From the NCBI RefSeq assembly GCF_019175285.1, contig NC_056526.1:16499518-16563517 (forward strand): DNA of 64,000 nucleotides. Reading direction: 5' to 3'. Source of the stretch: Sceloporus undulatus. Lineage: Eukaryota; Chordata; Lepidosauria; Squamata; Phrynosomatidae. Shown piece after piece: positions 10,043-22,400 of this stretch (positions are counted from its first letter, which is position 1; each line of letters begins with the position of its first letter). A model generated the notes under the pieces. It was not told the origin of the DNA and made no database searches. It saw only the letters and a list, made by a program, of their open reading frames with translations. The position numbers and the translations under genes were made by a program.

Positions 10043-10400
10043 ATGCCTCCCTCAGGCATCAGGCTCATCCAAGAAGCACAACTTCTGAAAGACAGTCCCA
10101 AGAAGGAGAGAAGAAAGTGCCCACCTCACCAATTTGGCTCAAAGTTTCAGAAAGAGGTCCAGGTGACTATTTGTGCCATCCTGGTGGACCTGTGTGAAAA
10201 GTTCACTTTCTTTGGCATTGTCTGCAACATGATCCTTTTCTGCACCATCAAACTTGGCTACTACAACTACCAGGCAGCCATGATCAATCTTTGCTTTATG
10301 GGTACCTATATGATGACCCCTGCTCTGATGGACTGGCTTGCAGAATGTCCAGAAAGGCGGCTCAAACTGGTATATATCTGTGCATTGCTGCATTTTATAG
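10043..10400 (+). CDS. SLC15A5: SLC15A5 coding exon 1
   Basis: Encodes residues 1-119 plus one base. It holds a basic hydrophilic N-terminus to about residue 39, helix 1 with [10 protein letters not shown], the family-typical FCTIKLGY, helix 2, and the start of helix 3. It ends at ATAG followed by donor GTAAGT, phase 1. The frame is open upstream to 10016, but 10043 is the first ATG and agrees in position with a compact N-terminus. Confidence 0.92.
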
Positions 10401-13400
10401 GTAAGTTTTATCTTGTTTTGCTGTTTGCTATGGGAGCATGGGGGAATGTTCTCTCATTGTCATGTGTAGTGTGAGGTATGCTCAGACAATGGCTTCCTAA
10501 AGTCTGGTTCTCCAGTATCAACATGGAAATGGACTGAATACACTAGATACTTTGCAAGTGACAAAAGGTAGCATTTGTAGTGTAATGATCAACTTACTAC
10601 CAAGGAAACAATAACCTGCAATTGATGTGGCTGAAACCGGTTCTCGATAGGAACAGACAAAGGTTTAACAAGCTTGGACCCCTGGGGTTAATCAGATGTG
10701 GGAATGGTGCAACCTTCCAGATATTGTTGGGCTGCAACTCCCATGATTACTCACTATAGTGGCTGGGGCTGCTGGGAGCTGCAATCAAATAAAAACTGGA
10801 GGTCTGCATGATTCCTGCACATGGACTATATTCATTTTTATTCCAGATTGAAATGAATGAGACTAATGTTGACTAATGCAAGCCCCATTAATTTCAATGA
10901 GTCTACTTTTGTTACAACTAAAATTGGATTTAGGCCCTTATCTGGATAGTTGGGGTACATTAGCCCCACCTCCCCCAAGTTGCCAGAGTGAAACCTAGAG
11001 AGGGTTTCTGTACTCTTAATATCAGTGAAGAAGAGATAATGTTTATGAAGAAGAGAAGAGGGAAGAGATGTTGCCTGTCACCTGGTTGTGTGACAAGCAA
11101 CTCTCTCTTCTACACAAGCATTAAAGGTACAGGAGTGTTCTCCAGTTTTCAGTGTGGCAACCCTATGCAAGGAACACATTCTTTAGAGTTTGGGAATGTT
11201 ACTTTTGACTAAAAAAACCCCAAATTCCCCCACTCGGTATGGCCGCAGTCATGTTGGCTGTGAGATTCTGGGAGTTTTACTCAAAAGAAACTTTTCAAAA
11301 ATCTGGTTTTATTTGTAATATTTTAGTCCTTCAGCTGGTCTTATGTGCCCATCTCTCCTGTTACAGGTACAGCCCTGTTACCTGTGGTTGCCTTCCCTTT
11401 TGAAGATTTCTTCATAGATAAACGCTATGTTGTTCACACCTTGGCAAAGAGGGAACAGATGATTCTGTTTTACATTGGACTGGTTGCCACCTGCCTTGGT
11501 TCAGGAGGAATAAGAGCCATAGTGTGTCCTCTGCGCTTATGCAATCTTAATGAACCTGGTCCAAAGGAGCTCATGACATTTTTCAACTGGTCAGTACCTA
11601 TTGCAATAGGGGACTAAGCAATGGGAGAATGGGAGGGGACGTATATGGAAAGATCTTGGTGGTTGAATATTATCTGTTTCTTCTAAAGAGATTTTACTTT
11701 GACTGCTGATGCCTTTGAAATTGCAAATAACTTCCAGCCAAATCTGATAGAGGCTGCATTTTCCCTGCTGAAACGATGTAGTTTGATACCATTTAAAATG
11801 CTTTGGTTCGATCCGGGGGTTTGTAGCTTGTTGTAGCACCAGAGCTCTCTGGCAAAGAAAGCTGACTATCTTACAAAACTACAAATTCCAGAATTCCATG
11901 GCATTGAGCCATGGCAGTTAAAATGGTACCAGATGCAGCCAGAATTTCACACACATCCTTTCTCAATAGGGCATCATCAGTATACTTAATGATAAGGCAT
12001 ACATCTCTGCTTCATGGACTTTGCAATATAACATTAGAGCAGAGATGGGGAAAACTATGTCCTGTTGCCTGCTTGTGGCCCTCAGTATCAACTTGATGCC
12101 TGCAGGGCCCCACCCAGCCATCGCCATATCTTCAAACGGTTCTGATCTGTCAGAAACAGTCCTCATTAATCCTCTGCCATCTCACTTTTTCGGCTGCTTT
12201 TTAAAAAATATGTTTCCCTTTCTCTCTTCTCATCCTACTTCTTCCCTTTGTGGATGGTGCACACACACTTACACACACACACATGTAAAGGTGTGAAAAT
12301 TTTTATGTCTATATATATTTCACACATGTGAAAGGTGTGGAAATTTTTATATCCAGATAGATAGATAGATTTAAAAATTTAAACACCTTTCACTATACAC
12401 ACACATACACACACACACCAATATTTTTCTGCTTTGTTATACTGTAATTAATCATGCTAGGTGACCTAAGTATAGAATACAACTTTCTACTACTTCTAAG
12501 AAGAGAAGTATTGTCTACCCTCTAATTGTCTTAATTTGGCAAAGATGATCCCAATTTATCATCCTGTTTTGAAAGCTGTTTAGTAATGCTTTTCCCTCCT
12601 CCCAGTTTTTACTCAGTTTACTTAGTTGCTGTAGACTAATTTCCAAGTGCAAAAGTAGTTTGTAAATTAAATCAGCATGAGGAAGAAAGGTGGGGGTTAG
12701 AATCTTGTCCTTCCCAGTAGGTTCAAGCAAAAGCAAACTGCTATAGCCTCCTGAAATAGATAAGAGTATTTAGAATTCTTAGCCAGACAGCTTTAGTGCC
12801 ATTCCATAGGATTTCATAGAATCCTCCATTGTTCTGTTGCTTTACTTTTAGACTAGACAGCACTGAAATAGAAGAATATCTTCCAAAAGATGACTATCCT
12901 TTGGCAGCCCTTCAAATAGAGGCCTGTTCTCTGTTTTAATAAATAGGGACTGGGAGTGTGTGTGTGTGGGGGGGGGGGGGACACGTGGTCACCAAGTCAT
13001 AAAGAGGACCAAGCTAGATATGATGCTGATTTAGTTTTAAGCTGGGGAAAAAAAGTTAATAGTATGTGTGTTTTTCTTCAAAAACACAAGAACCAGAAAG
13101 AGAAGTTTAATATTTTCCTACCCTGTTGTAGTCTCAGGTAAAATCACATGCCCATATAGATATAAACAGCCATCATTAACCCCCGGAGAAAAATCTCCAT
13201 TGGCAACAGCAAGAATTTCCATTCTGATAGTAACAGCAGGCAATGAGCGATCTCAAAGGACACGGGCAATTAATTACAATACGATATATTATATCATCAT
13301 TAGCATCCTATCTTTTCAAGAACTTGTGCAACCTTCCTTTTATTCTGTTCTCTTTCCTTTCTCCTGAAAAGTGAAATATTTTGTGTCGCTGGACCAGTCC

Positions 13401-16400
13401 CCCGAAATTCCAAACAGCATTGCCACTGGTAGGGAATTCCTGCAGTTGTAGTGCAGCAATATTGGTGTAGTGGTTTGAGTGTTGGAGTACAACTCTGGAG
13501 AACAGGGTTCGAATCCCCACTTGGCCATGGAAACCAACTGGGTGACCTTGGGCAAGTCACATGCTCTCAGTCTCAGGAATGCAAGGCAATCCTTCTTTGT
13601 GAAGTCGAAGGCTTTCATGGCCAGCATCCTTCTTTGAACAAATTTTGACAAGAAAACCTTGTGATAGGGTTGCCTTAGGATCACCATAAGTCAGAAGTGA
13701 CTTGAAGGCACATAAGAACAACAAATATCTGGGAACTGGCTGTTGGGTTGAAGCAGGTCTTTAATAGTGCAGTTCTGGGCATGTCTACTGAAAAGTAAAT
13801 CCCACTGAATTCTTAAGGATTTACTCCCAAGTAACTGGGGGTAGGAGTACAGTGTAATAAATCTGTAACAAGTAGAACTGAATGTCACACTGATCTTGAA
13901 TGGCAAATTTTATGCTAGCCACTGATATTCACACCTAAATGTGGGTTGAGTATTGGTGTCCATGTATGTGTTTCTCTTGCAGGAGGAGTTAAATTAGAAG
14001 AAAGGTCTGTATGTGCTTGGACAAGAACAGTAGAAGAAGGAACTACTGACCTTTATGGTTATTTGTCCACAGTTTGGGTTATTATTTTTTGAAAAAGAAC
14101 TAGTTACTTTACTCTTTACTCTGATCACTCAACAGGTCATTACTTGTTACCGTTACTGCACTGAAGAATGGTAATTCACTGAGTTGCTTGTTAATAGCAA
14201 GTTACCATAACTTTTACTGTTGTGTCATTCGCAATTAAAGGAAAATTTTCCTTGATTCCCCAAGTGGTCAGTTCAGATACTGCACCTTGGAAATTTGAGA
14301 AAAAGGAAAGGCAACCTTTCCTAGCTACAGCACAAGGCAGCCACCTGTGTGAGCCTATGCTCCACACCCCCCCCATCCATTGCTCAGGTTATGTCCGCAG
14401 ACACACACACAGTAATGAGTAATCTATTCCCATTCCTCTGCAAAATAGTGAATTATGGCCATGGCCAACACAGGCAAAAAAATTAACTCCATTCTATGAT
14501 GTTGATGCACAATAACTGTCAAAACAGCTCATTACAACAATGATTTATTTCCTCCTTTGTCCACTAAAATTCACTCCCTCTCCAGCTGTTTTACTACCTT
14601 GAATGAGAGATGTTGTTTGACAGCAGTTTGTTGCAAATGTTTCTGTACTCTCATCTCCAGTCCAGCTATCACTATGTCCAAAGTGATGGTTCCACATCAT
14701 GACTCTCCTATTCACCATGTTTTATCTTCAGTAAAGAACCAAGTAGGGTTTTCAAGGACTCCAACAATGTGCAATCAACATATGCATAATATTTATTATT
14801 ATTGGGCCCAAACAGACAGGTCAAAATAAAGCTGCTTTGGGTCACTTTGGAGGTATGATGTTTAAATGATGCATGCATCCAAAGAGGTCAGAAGCCATGC
14901 CAAAGCTATGCTCTAGTCTTAAAGACTGCAGAATAGCTTTGGTGCAGTTTTTGGCCTCTTAAGTTTCATGTGTCATTGAAACAGCATACCTCCAAAGTGA
15001 CTCGAAGCAGCTTTATTTTGGTCTGTTTATTTAAGCCTGTTGTTGTTGTTATTGTTGTTTTAAATAGCACCACAAATCTACATGGCACTTTACAGACATC
15101 ATAATATCAGCACATAACCTGCCACTTCCTGACAGTAAGGGCTGTTCAACAGTGGAACACACTCCCTCAGAGAGTGGCGGAGTCTTGTTCTTTGGAGTTC
15201 TTTAAGCAGATGCTGGATGGCCTTCTGTCGGGGATGCTTTGGTTGTGAGTTCCTACATGGCAGGGGGTTGGACTGGATGGCCCTTGTTGTCTCTTCCAAC
15301 TATTATTCTATGATTCTATGATTAAATGGCAGATAAAAAGAATATACCATGATTAGACTAATTATCTCATTAAAATACAACAATAATCCTTTAAAAACTA
15401 TAAAAAAGATAATACATTAACAATCTAGATTAACAAACACTATCAAACTACAATATGAAATGTTTCCAAGAATAAGAAAGTCTTTAGTTCAGATTTGAAA
15501 CTGGCCAAAGAGGAAATCGTCCATCAATGTTTGGGGAGGTGGTTCCAAGAGTGAGGTGCCACAAGTGGAAAAGGATGAATCTGATCCAAAGAAGATGAAA
15601 CCCTTGGCAAAACAAGGAGCCCAAGCCCCTGAACTGTGGGTCTCAAGCGGGATGATGAGATGAGATAAGAACAGACAGATAAAGGAGGGTGAGTTTATGT
15701 AGAGCTTTGAACATTAGCAGAAGCAACTTATCCAGGATCCTTTTAAAAATGGGCAGCCAGTGAAGAGATACCAGGAGTGGGGTAAAATGATCAAAATTGT
15801 GAGCCAAAAAGATAATCTTAGCAGCATAATCTTGAATGGAGATTAAAGGACTAAAGGAGGACTAAGGGAGCCCAGTCAAAAGAAGAATGCAGTAGTCAAG
15901 GTGAGAGATGTACTAAGGAATCAATGGTAAATAACAACTCCTCTAACTGGAACTCATCTGCGCAACAGATCCAGACCTCCACACAGATGGCAAGCTGATT
16001 AAAGTTACTTTTGACATTTTAGTTACCCCTAATTAAAATATTTTCCCAAAGACATCGCCCTCTGTATACATTTATTTTTAAGCATATTGACAGGCTTGTG
16101 CCCCTGATATGTCACTTTCCCTACCGCCTTAAAAATTAGGAATAAAACATGGCAATCTACTTACAACCCTGTCATGTAGGAGTGTTTATTACATGCTGTC
16201 TTTGCTACATGAAAGCAGCAACATGGAAAATACTTTTGTGATAGTTCCTTCCTCCCTCATTGGTCATATGACCTGGGGCCCATTCACACTACACAATTAT
16301 AACATTATGATTCCACTTTAGCTGTCATGGCTCCCTATGGAATCCTAGAATTTTTAGTTTAGTGAGGCACTAGAGATCTCTGTCTGAGAAGTCTAAATGC

Positions 16401-19400
16401 CCTTCATTAAACTGCCAATCCCAGGATTACATATAACAAGACCACATTGGTTAAATTGGAATAATAATGTTATAATTCTGTAGTGTGAATGGCCCCCTGG
16501 TCTTGGCAGCAGGCATCCATATCTTCTTTACTGGAAGTTACCACTATAGATTTATATGTAGAGGTGAACATGGCATAAAAACATATTAAATACATTTAAT
16601 GTTGCTAATGAAAGTGCTGATGGAAATGAATCACAGCTGTATTCCTACAGGGACAGTTTCCTTAATATAATTCTCAGGAAAAACTTCTTTAACCAACCGT
16701 CCCTGGGACATTTTTGGATTACATCTGAGTTCATTCCTAAATATTTAACTGAAGGTGAAAAGATTGTTTAGTTCCTTGAAGCAAATTCTTCCTCACTGAC
16801 CTACCCAAAAGAGAGTAGTAGAGAGAGGAAAGCCTTCCTTTTTAAAACTTTCAGTGCTGGGTTTTAATCCTTAATTAGCAACATCATTTTGATTAAATAA
16901 GACTCCGGAGAATTAAGGCAGGAGTCTGATTTGAACAATTATTGCTCAGGAGAATTTATTGTGCTGGAGTCCTAGCATTTCAGAGAGAGGGTTTTTTCAA
17001 AATCAAAGTGACACTTTCTGATGTTCATTACAAAGGGAAAAGATGACTGCATATAAAATATTTCTTTGGGAAAATCCACACTGGGCATTGCTTGAGACTT
17101 TTTCTTACACTAAGAAAGTCAGGTGATAAAAATCTAATTTCTATAGCTGCACAGGAACTGGAAAAAGAAGGAGCACATCATGGAGATGAAAAATCTAGGG
17201 AAACTAAACGAAGGATACATCTGCACTGTAGAAATAATGTCATTTGACACCACTTTAATGGCTATGGCTCCATCCTACAGAATCCTGGGATTTGTAGTTT
17301 TCTGAGGCACCAGCATTCTTTCATAGAGAAAGATAAAGACCTTCTAAAACTACAAATCCCAGGATTCCATAGGATGGAGCTACAGCACCTAAATTGGTGC
17401 CAAACTGCATTACAGTGGGCCCTTGCTATTCACTGGGACTTGGTTCCAGGATCCCGCCATGGACACCAAAATCCATGGATGTTCAATTCTCATTAAATAC
17501 AATATATGTATTCAAGCATGGATGGTTGTATATGTGAATAAGAAAGGCTGACTGTATTTTCACAGTACAGATACACTCTGAGCCTTTAATAAGCTTGAAT
17601 ATTTTGTTAGGCTGGAATTAGGACTGACTAAACAAGATGACTAAACTGAGGCTGTTATACATATCATGAGATAGTGTGACTCCATGAAAAATATGGTAAT
17701 GGTAAAGTGAGAGGCAGTAGGCACAGAAGAAGAGATGGAGGGAGACACAGCGCTGAGTTTACAAGGTCTGAGCAAGGAAGAGGTCTCTTGGAGGTCTCTC
17801 ATTCATAGGGTCACCATAAATTGAAATTGACTTGATGGCAAACAACAAGTACAAGTGATGCCTCCTTTATGCACTGTTTGGTCTTGTTGGATTTGTTGTG
17901 TGCCACCAAGTCATTTTTTTACTTATTATGGCAACCCTATGGCAAAGCTATCATAGGGTTTTCTTGGCGCATTTCTTTAAAGGGGTTTTGCCATTGCCAT
18001 CCTCTGAGGCTGAGAGAGTGTGACTTGCCCATTGTCACTCAATGGGTTTCCATGGCCAAGGCCTAATTTGAACCCTGGTCTCCCAGTGTCCTAGTCCAAT
18101 GCCCAAACTACTATACCATATATATTATATAGGCGTTAAAAGAGAATTCCCTGGTAATGCAACCCTTAATATTTACCATCAGTTCTATTTCCAGAATCTT
18201 GGCTACTTTTATACTCACAAAGCCAGGGACAAAGGAAGTGCTGCATTATCTTCTGGTCCACGCATCATATACTGGTGGCTGGTGACTTCCATGGTAGGGA
18301 TGCTGGTGAATCTACTTCAGGGTTTAATCCAAACTTTCAAGGAGCTATTATTGTTTAGGCATTATCCTTAGTCTGGAAATAGGACTCTGTACTCCAGATA
18401 CAGAGAGCCACCATAATGTAGTGGTTTGCACCCTGGCCGAAGACTGTGGAGACCAGAGTCCAAATCACCATGCAGCTATGGAAACTCACTGGATGGCAAG
18501 TGACACTCTCCCAGCCTCAGAGGATGCCAAAGGCAAACCCATGCTGAACAAATCTTGCCAAGAAAACCCCATGATTGGTTCATCTTTGGGTCGCCTTAAG
18601 TCAGAAATGACTTGATAGCACACAACAGCAGCAACAGCCAAGAATTTTATTCTATACCTTAACAGAGTGGGGACAACATTTTGTCTTCACGCTAGATAAG
18701 CAGTTCTTATCCTATGGCCCATGGACCCCTAGGGAGTCCTTGGATGAGCTTCAAGGGCTTTATGAACCACCATCAACAACAAAAAATATTTTGGGTACAG
18801 GTTACCTATTTGATTTCCTTCATGACATCTTGAAAACTGTGTTTAAATGCATTTTTTTTCCCTGAGGGTGGAAGTGGTGGAAAGGGCCATAGCTTTCTTC
18901 AAGTTTTTCAGACCAGTCCATGACCCAGCAAACGGTTAAGAACCNNNNNNNNNNTGTAGATTTTAATGTTTGCAATTTCTGTGTGATTTTTCTTTCTCCC
19001 CACTCTTTTTTTTAAAAGCTGAGTCACTGTGAGAAGTGCAGTGCAGATTCCAGCTGTTATAAGTCAATCTCAAGCTTTGACCCCTATATCATTATCTCCC
19101 TGTTAATGTTTAATAGTTGGAAGTATTGCTATAGGAAAAGAAGGCTCTTTTGTATGATGGAACTACAGTATGTCTAGGTAGAAAATGCCTGGATGTCCTT
19201 CTGCCTATATTCTGATCCAGTAGGACTTTTCTTATCACATTTTTGTGTCCCTGAGCATGTCTGTATTTTACCATTCTTACAGTTTGATACCACTTTAACT
19301 GTCATGACTTTATCCTAGGGCTTCTGGGATTTGTAGTCTGCTGAAGTCCATAGCGTTCTCTAGCATATAGTTCAGGGGCGTCCACTAGAGCAGTGCTTCT

Positions 19401-22400
19401 CAGGCTTTCCTCCACAATTTTCTAGGGGTTTGTTGTTGTGTGTCTTCAAGTCATTTCTGACTTATGGTGACCTGAACCTACCACAGGGTTTTTGGGGAAA
19501 GATTTGATCAGAGGATGCTTGCCATTGACTTCCCCTGAGGCTGAGAGCATGTGACTTGCCCAAGGTCACCCAGGGGATTTCATGGTCAAGCAGGGACTTG
19601 AATCCTGGTCACCAGTGTCATAGTCCAACACTGAAACCACTACATCACACTGGTACCATATCTGTGCCCACTGGGTACAGTTGGTTCTGAAAACACTCCA
19701 TGGTTCATGCACCATCACCAGTTCATGGACTATCACTTTGAGTAGCACTGCAAAGAAGCTCTCTAGAAGAGAATTCTACATCTCTAAACTATAAACCTTG
19801 TGCTGCATCCACACAGCAAGAATAATCCAGGTTGACATCATTTTAACTGCCATGGCTTAGTGCTATGAAATTCTGGGAATTAAAGTTTTGTGAGACATTT
19901 AGCCTCCTTTGTCAGAGAGCTTTGATGCCACAACAAACCACAAATCATAAGATTCCTTAGCATTTAGCTATGAAAACAACTCTGGAGACCAGGGTTTGAA
20001 TCCCACTTTGGCCATATAAACCCACTGGGTGACCTTAGGTGAGTCACAGTCTGACCTCAGTACCAAGAAAAATATTACAGCAAAATATTTGCTATTTGTC
20101 GTTGTGTGCCTTCAAGTCGTTTCTGACTTATGGCAACCCTAAGGTGATCCTATCATGGGTTTTATCTTGTCAAGTTTCTTCAGAGGGGTTTGCCATTGTC
20201 ATCCTCTGATGCTAAGAGACTGTGACTCACCTAAGGTCACCCAGTGGGTTTATATGGCCAAAGTGGGATTCAAACCCTGGTCTCCAGAGCCCTAGTCCAA
20301 TGCTCAAACCACTATGCCATACTGGCTCTCCAAACAGAATATACAGGAGTTATCTGCAAGTATCTTGATGACAATACAGTAATCAATAAGAGCGAGCCTG
20401 GATTTTTCAAGAACAAATCCTGCCAAACTAATCTTATATCTTTTTTCTCTGTTTACTAGTTTTGTAGATGGTGGGTATGCTGTAGATGCTATTTATTTGG
20501 ATTTTAGCAATATATTTGATAAGGTCGCCCATAACTTATTAAATGTGGAATAGATGGAAACTCTGTCAGATGAATCCACAACTAGTTAGAAAAACATGTT
20601 CAAAGATTCTTTATCACTGGCTGTGCTTGAAACTAGAAAGAGGTCTTGAGTGGAGTGCCTCAGGGTTCTATCCTAGGGCCATTGCTTTTCAACGTTTTTA
20701 TAAATAACTTAGACAACAGGGTAGAGGACATCCTTATCGAGTTTGCAGATCACACAAAACTGGGAGGGGTGGCTAACACATTGGAAGATGGGAACAGAAT
20801 TCAAAAGGACTTCGACAGAGTAGAAAATGGGGCAGAAAGTAATTAAATTAAATTAAATAGAGGCAAATGCGAAATTTTACATGTAGGCCACTAAATTCAA
20901 ATGGATGTGCCGGATGGGGAATACATGTACAGGATGGGGGATACATGGCCCAGCAGTATGACATGTGAAAAGGACATTAGGAATATTGTTGATGAGTTCA
21001 ACATTCCAGAATTAACAGAACAAGTGTGAACAAAGTAATTTTCTTTGTATGACAAGTATAGTTTTTCTATTTGTTTTGTAAAAGTTACTTTGAAGAGAAG
21101 AAAGTTTTCAGCAGAATTTGGATAGGAATTTTCCAGGTTTTATGCCATTCTCATCAGTTCTGTTTTTTTCCCTGTAAAATAACCAAAATTTACAAAAGGG
21201 ATAAACAGTATAATGAATTACATTTTTATTGTTATAATGGGATTGTCTGAAGATGCCAGCTACATACACCTGCTGGTGAAACGTCAGGAATAAACTCTCC
21301 TAGAACATGGCCTCATAGCCCAGAAAAAACACAAAAAACTATGCAACTTAGTATTTCACATGATGGGGAAGAGATACAAAAGTAGACACAGAGTAAGGTT
21401 TTTTAGCAATGTGATGGTATTTCTTGTACAGTCTTACTCTGTTTGAAATCGCAGTTCTTTGCAAAGCTAGGAAAGTTTTTCATTTCCAGAGCCAAAAGAG
21501 AACTAAAACTGTTCTTTGTTGCAAATGTAATAATCTCTTAAGGCCAAGTACCACCAAATCACTCATGCAAATTCAGATGTTTTAAACTGATGTGGAATGG
21601 GCCACAATAATTTCTTTCTTTTTTGTTTTACAAGAAAGGTTGAAATTCTCTGGTCTTTTGAAGGTGACCTTGGTGGATGGGAATCTTGGTTCCCTGGTTC
21701 TCAGGTGGTTTGCCAACACCCTTGACAAGCACAAAAGAGTTCTCAGCAACACTAAATTCCCTTAAATTGGGTCTGTCATTGTTCTTTCCTTTGGCTGTCT
21801 TCCGTATTCTGTTTGGCAGGCTACTGCTCCGAATCATCCACTGTCATTCTAAAGAGATGAAAGATTATTTTGTTCAGAGTTAACACCAACTAGGGGATTC
21901 TTCTGCTTTCTGTGCTTCCAACATATAAAGATTTTGCCCTGACCTTTGGAGTTCTTCGAAGATACTCTTGATCTTAAATTACTTGGCTTTAAAAACATTT
22001 TAGAATTGTGGCTGTCAGTCTTATTGAAGAAATTGGTCAGAGCAAACCTATGAGAGGGTTGTGGAGGAGACTTGGGCTCATGCCAGCCATTGCAGAAGAG
22101 AAAGAGAATATTGTTTTCATGTTTCCAGCTCCAGAACTCAGAAAGAACTAGTTATAAATAGTGAAATATTTGTAATTAGTTTCTTTTTCTAGTAAAAAAA
22201 GAACAGTTACATTATGATTGCAGCTCAATGGGAGGGAATCTCTTTTGTAGTGTAACTGTAACTTTTAGTTACTTTTAAAATTACAGTGTATGTGGCTTCA
22301 CTCAGAAGTTGGAGAAAATACTGGCTCAAGCTATGCCTTGTGCTGCCATGTTCAGGTTTTTCTGAAAAGTAAAAACAACTAAAAAACAACTGTTGGGTAC

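Noticed and set aside
13443-13520. Possible tRNA gene from A/B-box-like sequence
   Set aside because: It is the head of a tRNA-derived SINE, followed by the SINE body and tail; no intact cloverleaf.
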